Source of the DNA: Raphanus sativus
Lineage: Eukaryota > Streptophyta > Magnoliopsida > Brassicales > Brassicaceae
Direction: 5' to 3'
DNA length: 64,000 nt
Assembly: GCF_000801105.2 (NCBI RefSeq)
Contig: NC_079512.1
Coordinates: 1-64,000 of the forward strand
Positions within the stretch are counted from its first letter, which is position 1. Every line of letters starts with the position of its first letter. Shown in pieces: positions 48,551 to 61,338 of this stretch. Made by a program: the position numbers and the translations under genes. The notes beneath the pieces are model-generated. The model was not told the DNA's origin. It saw nothing but the letters and a program-made list of their open reading frames with translations, and did no database searches.

Positions 48551-51018
48551 TCAAGACCATGTTCGTTGAGGAACCAATGGTCTAACATCTAACTTAGGCG
48601 ATGAATCAAAGAGAGATGTAGGAGCAGTCATGTCCATGCTCCAAGGATCGTCTATGTTAATTTCTATTGGCATTTCTTCTTCTTCTTCTTCTTCCTCCTC
48701 TTCGATAGTTACCTCTAAATCTTCAGGTGATGAACGGATCCTCTCAAGCTCAATGGAAACCTCTCTCATGCTTGGACGCTTCTTCCCTTTTAGGCTTAAA
48801 CACCTCCTGGCAAGCTTCGCTATAGCCAATACTTGTTCCGGTTTGCACTCTTCTTTGATTCGAGAATCAACTATATCAATAACTCTGTTCTCTTTCATGG
48901 CCTCGATGAAATGTGATGCAAGCCCTCTGTTTTCTTCAAGCCGCACAATAGAGTAAGGCTTTTCTCCGGTTATAAGCTCAACCAAAACAATTCCAAAACT
49001 ATAAACATCACTTTTATCCGTGAACTGGCTAGTTTGAAAGTACTCTGGATCCAAGTATCCAAAAGTACCTGCAACATGAGTTGTCAAGTGTGTTTGATCT
49101 ATGTTTATAGATCTCGAAGTACCAAAATCCGACACTTTGGCTCGATACTTCTCATCCAAAAGTATGTTTGTGGTCTTGACATCTCTGTGATAGACCGGAT
49201 TAGATGCAGCCGAGTGCAAGTAAGCAAGTGCTCCTGCAATCTCCACAGCGATTCGCAAACGCACTTCCCATGTCATGGTGTAATCATCAGAATCATTATG
49301 CAGCCGCTTGAATAGGTCTCCATTTGGAATATGCTCATAAACTAAGATAGGGACCTCTGTCTCTAGACAACACCCCATGAGTTTCACGATGTTTCGATGG
49401 TTAATCTGCGAGAGAACACGAACCTCGTTGATGAACTCCTCCACTTTGTCTTTGTCCAAAACTTTAGATCTTTTCACAGCGACGATTTGTCCATCTACCA
49501 GCATTCCTTTGTAGACAGTGCCTTGGCCTCCCTGTCCAAGAACCCTATTCTTGTTGAAGTTATCGGTGGCTTTCTCCAGCTCTTTAGAGCTGAATATCCT
49601 AGATGTCTCCGCATTACCTCCTTCTTCTGTAGATAGTTGTTGTTTCAACAACAGTAAACCTCCATTACGTTTAAAGAACTCCCTCTTTCGGATAATCTCC
49701 CTTCTCTTCTTAACGAATTTGATCAATCCCCATATCCCAAGAACCAAGAACAACAATACCACACCTATAACAAGACCTGCACAATGAAAAAAAAAAAAGA
49801 ATCACTCCTATTACTACGTTATGTGACTTCAGAATCTTGATAAAGAACTCTATTGGTTCACCTAGAATCATAGGCTTGATCTTCCCTGTTTCCTTGGGTA
49901 CACACCTGTACGATCCATGGACATTCACACAAGTTTCTCCTCCACACCTACTTTGTCCTATTTCTCCATCACATTCATCAATGTCTAAACAACAATTACA
50001 AAAAAAAAGAAGGCAGAATCAAATCAGCAGATCCAACAAAATAAAATAAAATAAAATAAAACCACATTGAACCAAATCAGATGAAGATCTTACCAGTACA
50101 TCCACCAGGAAGATACGGACTCCCTTCGTAACCCTCATTGCAGAAACAGCTACGGTAACCAAGCCCAGACACGTAACGATAATCGCAAACACAGCTCGAC
50201 TCCCTCGTGTCATGATAATCATCCGTCAAATTAAGACAACCCACTGGCTTCGCTAGCTGAGTAACCTCCGAAGCATCAAAGAACCATCCAAGCTCGATCA
50301 CACTAAACCCAATACCATAGATTTGCTCCGGCTGGATAACATTCGCGGGAGAGTAATTCTCCTTGGTCAAGAAAGCGACTTTGCAATGACTTGTTGTGTT
50401 GTTGCCACCGGAGGAGCTTTCTGATAAGTCAACGCCGATCACTTGGGGTCTTTCCGCCGTGATCATCGCCTGACAACATCTGTAACCATCGCAGAACTCG
50501 TCTCGGCCGCTCTTGTTCCTGTCACTGCAGCTCGATTTGCATCCAATGAGTTGAGAATCGAGTTCGGTGACCAATGCTGTGGCGTCGCAGCCTGCTGAGA
50601 CGAGACGGTTCGAGTTGGTGATGAAAAACGGGCTTGCTTTACCGGTGAGGTTTAAAGGAGGAGGAGCCTTTTCGTCTCCTCGTTCAGAACAGCCGGAGGA
50701 AGTCACCGGAAACTTTATGTGAACGACGCCTTGGGTACTGTCCATGTTGTTTCGAAGTGAGATCTTCAGTAATTCTCTGTTGATCTTGGAGAGGAGGGAG
50801 GTGGTGGAGGTGGTGTTACACTCAACCTCGTACCAGTCGTTGAGGTAACAATGTTTCGGTCCGATACCGAACGGGAAAGGAATCGAGATTCCTCCACAGG
50901 TACGTTTACATGAACTTGAAGAAGGGTCAAGTTTTTGAGCTCTTGTTAACAAAGAAGGGACATTGAAGATGAACAGAGTTAGTAGTAGAATACTAAAGTA
51001 AAGTCTCTCCCTCTTCAT
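48551..51018 (-). CDS. RFO1/WAKL22-type receptor kinase, copy B
   Basis: Exons 51018-50094, 49984-49862 and 49776-48551, 757 aa, all in frame. Start [13 protein letters not shown] with a signal peptide. Ectodomain: [38 protein letters not shown]. One EGF module in exon 2 ([18 protein letters not shown]). Kinase: [45 protein letters not shown]; ends [10 protein letters not shown] glutamate run near the C-terminus ([15 protein letters not shown]) is longer than in copies A and C. The kinase exon differs from A and C at many silent sites, unlike A against C. Its 3' flank is interrupted by the large Helitron 158 bp after the stop, which could affect its polyadenylation or expression. Confidence 0.93.
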
Positions 51019-51690
51019 TTTCTTTTGACTATGTTTTTTCTGCTCATGTCTGTGTTTCGCCTAAATATTGTGTTACTTTGAAAGTTGCCAATTATCAGTG
51101 TTAACTTTGAATATTGCTTCCCTGTAGATGGATCACACTGACAAGTAATAAAAAAACCTAGCCAACGGCTGAGAACCCATGTGCAGGTTAGGTAAACTCA
51201 TCAAATATAACTAAAATATAAACAAACGCCACATGTCTGTTAGATTATGAAATTATTTTTACGTATTGGTAAGTGCAGAGTCTATGGATGGATTACAAAC
51301 GAGATCCGTGATAAAATAAATAATACATTCACACACACCGACACCAGGCGTAAACAAAGAAGGCTCAATAGGAGTGTTGTTCCATGACTGTAGCTCTGTG
51401 TTGTGGTCATTGGTTCCCAGTTCCCTACTTTTTGTCGGTTTCCATTGTTCTTGTATCGTCATTCTGTGGTGTGACCTCCTTTTTTAGCTTCCGTTACCTT
51501 GTCCGGGTAATCACAGATGCTGCAGATACGAAGGCTTTGACTTCCAAACGCACATACAAATACCTTTTTGATTTTTTTTTTTTCTTTTCCAAGCAACACA
51601 GAACGATAAAAACTACAGTACTAAATAAAAGCTAAACCTCTGAACCAGAGAGTTTAATAAAACAGTTGTCACAGGGGCTAGATATTATAT
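51019..51690 (-). promoter_or_regulatory. Upstream region of WAKL copy B
   Basis: Shares promoter phrases with copies A and C. From about 51,380 to 51,680 it matches 54,880-55,140 upstream of copy C (CCATTGTTCTTGTATC, TGTGGTGTGA, TGTCCGGGT, CTGAACCAGAGA). This extra block is shared by B and C. Confidence 0.5.
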
Positions 51691-51913
51691 TTTTAATCGA
51701 TCCAACTTAGAATGACTAAATTTTATTAATTTATGTCCCAAAAGATGATTCCATGATTATTGTACAAATGAATCTTTGTAATGGAATGTAACGCTGAAAG
51801 GTTTTTGAGAACATTATGTTTTCCTACTTTGAGTGTAGAGTGGAATATTAAATCTTTGTTCTCACAAAACTAAACAACATTTTGGAGCACCATCGCAATC
51901 CTGCTAGATTACA
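51691..51913. repeat. Downstream part of the WAKL duplication unit, copy C
   Basis: TTATTAATTTATGTCCCAA, ATGATTCCATGATTATTGTA and GAATCTTTGTAATGGAATGT match copy A. This is the uninterrupted version of the site where the large Helitron entered copy B. Confidence 0.85.
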
Positions 51914-54362
51914 TCATGACCACGTTCGTTGAGGAACCAGTGGTTCAACATCTAACTTAGGTGATGAATCAAAGAGAGATGCTGGAGCAGTCATGTCCAC
52001 GGTCCATGAATCATCTATATTAATCTCCATCGACATTTCTTCTTCTTCATCCTCTTCTTCTTCGATAGTCACCTCTAAATCTTGAGGTGATGAACGGATC
52101 GTCTCAATCTCAGTGGAAACCTCTCTCATACTTGGACGCTTCTTCCCTTTTAGACTTAAACACCTCCTTGCAAGTTTAGCCATAGCCAATACTTGTTCCG
52201 GTTTGCACTCTTCTTTGATCCGAGAATCAACGATATCAAGAACTCTGTTCTCTTTCATGGCCTCGATGAAATGTGATGCAAGCCCTCTGTTTTCTTCAAG
52301 CCGCACAACAGAATACGGCTTTTCTCCGGTTATAAGCTCAACCAAGACAATACCAAAACTATAAACATCACTTTTATCTGTGAACTGGCTAGTCTGAAAG
52401 TACTCTGGATCCAAGTATCCAAAAGTACCTGCAACATGAGTCGTCAAGTGTGTCTGATCTAAGCTTATAGATCTCGAAGTACCAAAGTCCGACACCTTGG
52501 CTCGATACTTCTCATCCAGGAGTATGTTTGTGGTTTTGACATCTCTGTGATAGACCGGAGTAGAAGCAGCCGAGTGCAAGTAAGCAAGTGCTCCTGCAAT
52601 CTCCACGGCAATTCGCACACGCACTTCCCAAGTCATTGTGTAATCATCAGAATCATTGTGTAGCCGCTTGAATAAATCTCCGTTTGGAATATGCTCATAA
52701 ACCAATATAGGAACCTCTGTCTCTAGACAACACCCCATGAGTTTCACAATGTTTCTATGGTTAATCTGCGAGAGAACACGAACCTCGTTGATGAACTCCT
52801 CCACTTTGTCTTTGTCCAAAACTTTAGATCTTTTCACAGCGACGATTCGTCCGTCTACCAACATTCCTTTGTAGACAGTGCCTTGACCTCCCTGTCCAAG
52901 AACCCTGTTCTTGTTGAAGCTATCGGTCGCTTTCTCAAGTTCTTTAGAGCTGAATATCCTAGACGCCTCCACATTACCTCCTGATGTACTTAGTTGTTGT
53001 TTCAACAATAAGCCTCCATTGCGTTTAAAGAACTCCCTCTTTCGGATAATCTTCCTTCTCTTCTTGACGAATTTGATCAATACCCATATTCCAAGAACCA
53101 AGAACAATAGTCCAAAACCTAGAACAAGACCTACACAACGATAAAAAAAAACATGAAGATCAGTAATCACTCCTTTTTGTTATGTTATGTGACTTGAGAA
53201 TATTAATTAATTTTAAGAAACTCCAATTATTCACCAAATAGCATAGGCGAGATCTTCCCGGTTTCTTTAGGCATGCATCTAAACGATCCAGGGACATTCC
53301 GACAAGTGTGTTCTTCTCCACACCTGCTTCGTCCTAATTCTCCCTCACATTCATTAATATCTTAATAACAATTACAAAAAAGAAAAAAAGAGGATCAGAA
53401 TCAACTCAACAGATGCATAATTAAATTAACGAGAGTAAACCCCAAAATGAAATGAAGATGTTACCTTTACATCCACCAGGAAGATACGGATTGCCTTGGT
53501 AACCGCTATTGCAGAAACAGTTACTGAAACGAAACCCAGATAAGTAAGGATACTCGCAAACACAGCTAGCGTTCACGTTATAACTACCATCCCCAAACAC
53601 ACAGCCCTCTGCATCCACTGACTTAGGAATTGATACATCAAAGTACCATCCGAGCTCGATATGAGTAAACCCATTACTATAGATTTGCTCCGGCTCGGAA
53701 ATATTCGCCATAGAGTTAATATCGTTAGTCAAGAAAGCGACTTTACAGTTCCCTTTTTGAGTTGTGCTCTCCAAGTCAACACCGATCACTTGCGGTCTAT
53801 CCTCAGTGATCATCGCCTGACAACATCTGTAACCACCGCAGATCGTGTCTATGCGGCTTTTGTTCTTGGCGCAGCTCGATTTGCATCCTATGATCTGAGA
53901 CTCGATGTGGGTAACCAGTGCTCTGGTGTCGCACCCTAGCGAGCCGAGACTATTCGACTGGGTGATGAAATAGGGGCTTCCTTTACCCGTGAGGTTCAAA
54001 GGAAGAGGCTTCTCGTCTCGTTTGGAACAGCCCGAGGAAGTCACCGGGAACTTTATGTCAACGGAGCTGTATATACTGTCGAAGCTGTTTCGAAGAGTGA
54101 TGATCCTTATTTCTCTGTTGATCTTAGAGAGGAACGGAGAAGCTAGACGCTTGCCCCCGGAGACGGAGGTGTTGTTACAGACAACCTCGTACCAGTCGCT
54201 GAGATAACAGTGTTTCGGTCCGATACCGAACGGGTAAGGAATCGAGATTCCTCCACAGGTACGTTTACATGAACTTGAAGTAAGGTCAAGTTTTTGAGCT
54301 CTTGTTGTTGTTAGTAGAAAGAGTAGAATACTACTACAAAAGTAAAGACTGCTGCTCTTCAT
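51914..54362 (-). CDS. RFO1/WAKL22-type receptor kinase, copy C
   Basis: Exons 54362-53465, 53360-53235 and 53130-51914, 746 aa, intact. Start [17 protein letters not shown] (signal peptide). Ectodomain: [61 protein letters not shown] module: [18 protein letters not shown]. Kinase: [42 protein letters not shown]; ends [12 protein letters not shown], with the DVEP form seen in Arabidopsis RFO1. The ectodomain is clearly diverged from A and B, but about 360 bp of the kinase exon is identical to copy A. Confidence 0.93.
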
Positions 54363-55519
54363 TTTTTTTCTTTTTGCTTCTTATATCTTTTGACAATGTT
54401 TTTTGGTCTCCTCATGTTCTGCCTAAATACTGTGCACGAAACTTGGCAATTATTCAGTGTTAATTTGAATATTGTTGCCTCGCTGTAAAAGTTGTAGATC
54501 ACAGTGCCAAGTTATAAAAAAATTGGTCAACGGTCAGAGTACCCATGTGAACTGAAGGTTAGGTAAACTCATCAAATAACTAATATACAAACATACGACA
54601 CATGTTTAATTGATTATGAAATTAGTATTTTTATGTAATGGGACGAGTAGAGTCTCTGGACACAAAAGAGACCCGTGATTACACATTCAGAGGCATTGAT
54701 TATAAAATAAAAAGATACATTCACAAACAGCGACACCGGTCGTAAAAGCAAATGCATCATTATTGAAGTTCTTACCGTGTTGAAAAGGAAACAAGTGCTC
54801 AACATCTGACATTGACCAAGAGAAACTTCCTAATAGTTAGGACGAAATACATTATAGATTTCCTAGTATGACTCACTGGTTCCCATTTAGACAACTCTTA
54901 GATTTCCACTGTTCTTGTATCATTCTTATGTGGTGTGATCTCCATAGTAGCTTCCGGTACCATCCATGTCCGGGTTCACAGATGCTTCAGTCGAAGCCGT
55001 TAATGTTTTGACATCCAAACGCTAATATAATTCCCTTTTTGATTTTCCAAGCAACACAGAGAGATGAAGACTACTAATAAAAGCTAAATATCTGAACCAG
55101 AGACTTTTGATGAAACAGTTCTCAGAGAGCTAAATGGCTTTATCAGCTGATAATTTTCTCTCTTTTATTTTTTTCTTGAGCAAGATAAAGTTTCTATTTA
55201 AAACAGAGAAAACTAGAAACATAGAAGAGGGAAAGAGAGAGAGAGAAGCTGAACTTGTTCTTGCACGCGATCTCGGTGGGAAAAAGCACGCACGGGCTCA
55301 GTTATATTAAAACCCGTCAATAATAATTGGGCCTTGGCCCATTAGTCTTCTTCACATCGACCCAACCACACATCGTGCCGCCTCAAGATCGAAAACACAC
55401 ACACAAAATCCCCAGTCTTGATCCCTTTTGGCTCAGAGATTCAGATCTTGGGAGGCAACCTCGTAGGATAAAGCTAAAAGGCTCTTACTTTATTCGTTGT
55501 TAGGTTCAGCTTAGAATCT
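54363..55519. promoter_or_regulatory. Divergent promoter interval between WAKL copy C and the CWC22-like gene
   Basis: The left part resembles the upstream regions of WAKL A and B. At 54,880-55,140 a block shared with copy B could, on the minus strand, encode a short tail RLDVKTLTASTEASVNPDMD followed by GTGSYYGDHTT and a stop, perhaps the last exon of a lost gene. At 55,320-55,375 lie TTGGGCC/TTGGCCC site II motifs, the likely core promoter elements of the plus-strand gene. An AGAGAGAGAGA run sits near 55,235. Confidence 0.5.
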
Positions 55520-58500
55520 ATGGGTAGGCACGAGGAAGAGGAGAGAGTGAGGAGGAGGAGAAGAGATCGAAGCCCAGATGAGAGGCGTCGGGTTAGGGTT
55601 TCTGATGATGACGACCGCAAGGGCTCGCGAAGAGATCTCGAGATCGGTCGTGGAGGAGATAAGGTGAGAGCAGACAGCTCTTCAGATGAGGAATCAGCTA
55701 GGCGGTCGAGAAAGAATCGAAGAGAAGAAGACTCTGGTTCTGAGAGGAGGGGAAGTAAGAATAGAGTTAGAAGAGCAGGCTCTTCTTCTGATGAAGAAGA
55801 TGAGAAGCATCCTTCAAAGGGTACTGAAGATGGAAGAAAGACTGGTAGAGGTTTGGAAGATGAAAAGGATACTAAAGATGATTACGAAAGGAAGAGAAGC
55901 CCCAAAGGCAGGGAGAAGCATCATCATAGAGGAGGTAGAAGAGAAGTTGACTCTGGTTCTGACGATGATGATACTGGTGTTGAGAGGAGGAGGGCAAGTA
56001 GAGGAAGAAGTAAGGATAGAGTTAGAGCAACAACCACTTCTGATGAAGAAGAAGAAGAAGAAGATGAGAAGCATCTTTCAAAGGGTACTGGAGATGGAAG
56101 AAAGACTCGTAGAGGTTTGGATGATGATTACGAAACAAGAGGAAGGAAGACAAGCCCTAAAGACAGGGAGAAGCATGACAGAGAGAGGAGTCATAGGGGT
56201 AGTAGGGTCGTAGCTGATAAGCCTTCTGATGAAGAAGAAGATGGCAGGCAAAAGGGTACAAGAGGTGGGCGAGAAAGTGAGAGGAAACGTAGAGATCATC
56301 AAGCATCTGATGCAGAGATTAGAAGAGGGAGAGAGAGGAGGACCGATAGAGGTAATGAAGGTCTCTTAAAGAGGGATCGTAGGGAGAGAGACTGGTCTGA
56401 TAGGCATCGTAGAGATGAAAAGGAGAGGCGACAGAGCGATAGATATGATGATACTCAAAGAGACAAGTTGAGAAAGGACGCTCAGAGTGAAGTTGCGAAG
56501 CCCAAGCTGCCAGAACTCAATCCTTCTGATAGCAACGCTACGGCTCTAGGGAAAACTGGTGGAGTTTATATCCCTCCATTCAAGCTAGCACGCATGATGA
56601 AGGAGGTGGATGACAAGAGCAGCGTAGAGTATCAGCGTCTTACATGGGACGCTCTCCGTAAAAGTATTAACGGGCTGGTGAACAAAGTCAATGCGAGTAA
56701 CATCAAGAACATAATACCTGAGCTGTTTGCTGAGAACCTCATCAGAGGAAGAGGGCTTTTCTGCCGTTCATGTATGAAGTCTCAGATGGCGTCTCCTGGA
56801 TTCACTGATGTCTTTGCAGCTTTGGTCGCTGTTATCAACGCCAAGTTCCCTGAAGTTGCTGAACTTTTACTGAAGAGGGTCGTTTTGCAGCTTAAGAGAG
56901 CGTATAAGCGTAATGACAAGGTTTGTCTTTTTTTTTCTTGCAATGCATTTTTGACTCTCTGTAAGTCTTATTAATGCATTTTGTGTGTTCCATTTTTGTT
57001 TTGTCAGCCACAATTGCTAGCTGCTGTGAAGTTTATAGCACATCTAGTGAACCAGCAAGTGGCTGAGGAAATCATTGCACTTGAGTTAGTCACTGTACTT
57101 CTTGAAAACCCCTCTGATGACAGCGTCGAGGTGGCTGTTGGATTCGTTACAGAGTGTGGTGCTATGCTTCAGGACGTTACACCAAAAGGATTGCATGGTA
57201 AAAATCCTTTCAACCTCTTCTTTCTGTCATATTGAGAAACTATAGACTGCTTGTATTTCCACCTGATACATCAAATTATTACACAACTCAATCAATATTC
57301 TGCTAAGATAATCTAGTTAATCTCTTGTTGAAAGATAAAGTTGGTTGTGTATCAAAGCGATTCACTTCACGCTTCAGCCATGTTTACATATAGGCATGCA
57401 TGTTCCTATTTTGCCACAAGTCTTCCTTTTTATTTGTGTTTCTAAGCTCTTCCACTTGTTAACACAGGGATTTTTGAGCGTTTTCGTGGTATACTGCACG
57501 AGGGAGAGATAGATAAGAGAGTTCAGTATTTGATTGAAGGGCTCTTTGCTATAAGGAAAGCGAAATTTCAGGTAAATATACTGCGCAAGCGAGAGATAGA
57601 ACTTGTTTGAGTTTTGTTCTGATATTATGGGTTGTTGCAGAGATGATACCATGCGCTGTTTTCAAAAATAGCATATTACTCATAAAATTGTGTGATTGGT
57701 TTACTTTCAGGGACATCCTGCTGTTCGTCCTGAGCTGGATCTTGTGGAAGAAAAATATTCACATGATATATCTATTGATGACGAAATAAATCCTGAAACC
57801 TCTCTTGGTAAGCTTGCTAACACACATGGTTCTATAGAGATAAGTTGCTTTTTAGTATTAGTAAAACCGCTCTTAATTTTAAAATCTCTCTCTATTTATT
57901 CTCTTCTGGTTGCAGATGTTTTCAAACCTGATCCTGACTTCATTGAGAACGAAAAGAAGTACGAGGGGCTGAAGAAGGAATTACTTGGTGATGATGAGTC
58001 CGACGATGAAGATGGCTCTGATGCTAGTTCAGAGGATAATGATGAGGATGAAGATGAGTCTGATGAAGAAGATGAAGAACAGATGAGGATAAGGGACGAG
58101 ACAGAGACTAATCTTGTCAATCTCAGGAGGACAATATACCTGACCATTATGTCTAGCGTTGATTTTGAGGAAGCAGGTCACAAGCTGCTTAAAATTAAAC
58201 TCGAACCAGGCCAAGAGGTAACACTTTTTCCAAAATACTCTGTGTTGTGATTTGCTGGGAAGTACACAATGCTTATCCAATTCAATTTTTGCAGATGGAA
58301 CTATGCATAATGCTTCTGGAATGTTGCTCTCAGGAGAGAACGTACCTGCGCTACTACGGTTTGTTGGGTCAGCGTTTCTGTATGATCAACAAAATCCATC
58401 AGGAGAATTTTGAGAAATGTTTTGTTCAGCAGTACTCCATGATCCACCGGCTTGAGACGAACAAGCTGCGTAATGTGGCTAAGTTCTTCGCCCATTTACT

Positions 58501-59070
58501 GGGCACAGATGCACTTCCCTGGCATGTGCTTGCCTACATTCGGCTAACTGAGGAGGACACAACTTCATCCTCACGTATCTTCATTAAGATCCTCTTTCAG
58601 GTAACTTAAAATCAATCAACAACACATTTCATGAAACTCATTTCACTGTGTCAGAGCTCTTTGTCTCATTAATTGTATTATAGTTGTGTTGATTTGGTTA
58701 CTACGTTTGAAACGGGTTGCAGGAACTGTCAGAACATTTGGGGATTAAGCTGCTTAATGAGAGGCTTCAGGATCCAACAATGCAGGAGTCACTTGAGTCC
58801 ATCTTCCCTAAAGACAATCCAAAGAACACGAGGTTTGCTATCAATTTCTTTACCTCCATTGGTCTCGGAGGCATCACGGAGAATCTGAGAGAGTACCTGA
58901 AGAACATGCCACGACTCATCATGCAACAGCAGAAGCAAGTTGCAGAATCAGAATCAGACAGTTCTGGTTCCGAGTCTGATTCTGAGTCAGAGTCATCGTC
59001 TTCTTCTTCTTCTTCTTCTAGTTCAGATGAAAGCGACAGAGACAAGAGGAAGCGAAGAAGAAGATCTTGA
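55520..59070 (+). CDS. MIF4G/MA3 splicing factor, CWC22-like (At1g80930 type)
   Basis: Seven exons: 55520-56920, 57008-57197, 57468-57571, 57711-57807, 57916-58217, 58295-58600 and 58723-59070; about 915 aa, all junctions in frame. The N-terminal 300 residues are an RS/RE/RD-rich charged region with repeated SSDEED-GKGT-DGRKT blocks (about 55,780-55,870 and 56,035-56,120), suited to nuclear speckles. The MIF4G domain begins [19 protein letters not shown] and [20 protein letters not shown]. An acidic linker ([11 protein letters not shown]) precedes the MA3 domain ([40 protein letters not shown]). The C-terminus is Ser-rich and ends [11 protein letters not shown]22 recruits eIF4A3 during spliceosome assembly to place exon-junction complexes. 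Next to J8, as in Arabidopsis. Confidence 0.92.
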
Positions 59071-60103
59071 GAGGGTGCTTTGTTTCAGTTTCAACCAAAA
59101 ATCTTCAAGTTCTTGTGTTGGTTGGTTATTCAACTTGAATTTACATGAGCAGTCGTTTGGTTCTGTTACTGGATAAGCTCTGATGAACAAAGAGACTATA
59201 GACAAGCTAAGACGATCAAAGGTTGTGAACGGAAATGTTTTCTTCTTTGTTACTATGATTGTTTTCAAGTTTTTTTTTTTTTTGATCAAACGTTTTCAAG
59301 TTTAAAATATAACCCTTTCAGTAAAATTTGATCTTTGTTTTCTAGATACGATGAATACAGCATATGTCAAAGAAAACATACAATGGTCTGCTTAATCAAG
59401 TTCTAAATAATGCTTGTAACTTAAGTTTTGTATGAAGTGTAATATATCAGTTGAATTAAATCATAAAAGATAAATGCGATCCACAAAAATATAAAAAATC
59501 TGTGTTGCGTGTATTGAAGAGAATCATGAGATATTTTGAATTGTGAAAAGTATCAAATTGCGAAAGAATCTTTCTTGTATTTTTGTTCTTCAAATTATTT
59601 TGGATAAGAACGCAAAAAAAATATCAGTCTTCTGTTTTCTAAAAAAATGTCAGTATCATAATCTTTAAAAATAAAAGATAAAAAATAACTAATGTTTACA
59701 TATCTCAAAGTTAATACTTCGGTGAGAAGTTTATGGAGTCTCGTAATTACAATGGTTTTATAGTCTACAGCCCAACAGTATCTAAAACATGATTAGGAAA
59801 GCTAATAAACTGATCTTGCTTACATCTTAAAATACACCAAACTTAAAAAAAAAATATAATAATAGTAACAAAAAGGTAGGAATAGATAAGATTATAAAAA
59901 TAGTAAATTGCATTTGGAAATGGATAAGGACACACGTACGTAGAGATGACAAAACAGACCAAGTCACCGTCTCTCTCTCTCTTTGTATTATATAATCCCG
60001 CCCTATCCAATCCATTTACTTATATCACAAATACATTTTACTCTTAAATCCCAAAAGAGATTGTTTGTTTCTGTAAATCATAGTATTCTGTCTTGTTCAA
60101 AAC
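59071..60103. other. CWC22-like 3' flank and J8 promoter
   Basis: 3' UTR to about 59,300. AT-rich spacer. A CT microsatellite (59,969-59,982) and a TATA box (TATTATATAATC, about 59,985) lie roughly 110 bp before the J8 start codon. Confidence 0.5.
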
Positions 60104-60734
60104 ATGACGATTGCTTTAACCATCGGAGGAAACGTGTTCTCGGGTCTATCCGTATCAAATAACATCAGAAGAAAGAACAAGAAGATGATAAACAGAACTG
60201 GAGTCGTTTGTTCTTCATCTTCTGTAATGGATCCTTATAAGACACTTAAGATCCGACCAGATTCATCTGAATACGAGGTCAAACAAGCTTTCAGACAACT
60301 CGCCAAAAAGGTTTGGCATCTTTTTTAATGCTTACATCGTTTTTTTCGTCATTTTAGTTAAATATGGGGTTCTAAAATGTGACATTTTTGTTTTGCAGTA
60401 TCATCCTGATGTTTGTAGAGGAAGCAACTGTGGTGTACAGTTTCAAACAATCAACGAAGCTTACGATGTAAGAGCGTGTGTGTTTTATGAAAACATCAAA
60501 ACTTTTGTTGTTTTAATATGAAAACTCATCTTTTTTTTTTTTGTATTTTTGAAGATTGTGTTGAAGCAAATAAAGAATCAGATGAATGGAACGGAGGAAT
60601 ATGAGCCATTCGATGTGTATGACGACGGATTCAACGGAATGAATGATCCAGATTGTGACACGTGGGAGGAATGGATGGGGTGGGAAGGTGCAGGAACAAG
60701 AGACTACTCTTCTCACGTCAACCCTTACGCTTGA
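60104..60734 (+). CDS. J8: Chloroplast J-domain protein J8 (At1g80920 type)
   Basis: Exons 60104-60310, 60399-60467 and 60555-60734 join in frame to 151 aa. The N-terminal 40 residues ([18 protein letters not shown]...) are Ser-rich and basic, suiting a chloroplast transit peptide. The J domain follows: [32 protein letters not shown] with the HPD triad that stimulates Hsp70 ATPase (split over the exon 1/2 boundary), and [17 protein letters not shown] conserved acidic C-terminus ([22 protein letters not shown]) ends HVNPYA. Arabidopsis J8 is a small stromal co-chaperone linked to photosynthesis under stress. Frame and length look complete. Confidence 0.93.
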
Positions 60735-61127
60735 AGCTTGAAGAAGAAGAAGAAAATAATTCGAATGCACATAAATAACATATGAAACTGATGTAAATAG
60801 GTTAGTGAAATTGTAATTGAACATGTAAATCCACACAGTAATGAAGCAAGTTTCTCTCCTGGTATTGACACATCAGATTTTTAGAGACATGTGAGAGAGA
60901 CATGTCAATAACTGAAAAAACTTGAGTATCCAATCAAATTATTTTATTAATACATGTAGATTTTGTTATCGACACATAAGAGATCAAAGAGAACCAATTC
61001 ATTAAACAATAACTTTCTGGGTATATACTTCTATCGACTTATATAGTTTTCTTATATTTTACAACAGGCTGAGATTTGTCTTCTGCTTTACTTTTTTTTT
61101 GATATTGAGAGAGAGATCAGTTTGTCA
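60735..61127. other. J8 3' flank
   Basis: 3' UTR and AT-rich spacer. No gene recognised. Confidence 0.45.
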
Positions 61128-61206
61128 ATGAGGAACGATGCCAAAGATGAAGCATCTTCTTCTGAGGAGGTAGTCGTGTCAGCGGCGGATCCGGAGAGCA
61201 TCAAAG
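61128..61206 (+). other. Possible first exon, unrecognised
   Basis: ATG at 61128 opens MRNDAKDEASSSEEVVVSAA then DPESIK, ending at a GTTAGA donor-like site. It is acidic and low in complexity, codes cleanly and has a pyrimidine-rich leader. It is followed 130 bp later by the dehydrogenase-like pseudogene in an incompatible context. It may be the remains of an unrelated gene whose other exons are gone. Confidence 0.3.
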
Positions 61207-61338
61207 GTTAGACAAATCGACTACTCACCCACTCCTATTCGTAGCTCATTAGAGACCAAGCCAAGCTTACGAACTTATCTCTTTCAATTGTAGTTTGCAG
61301 AGAGACTACCTACCATCTCCGGCGAATCGGGGAAGATA

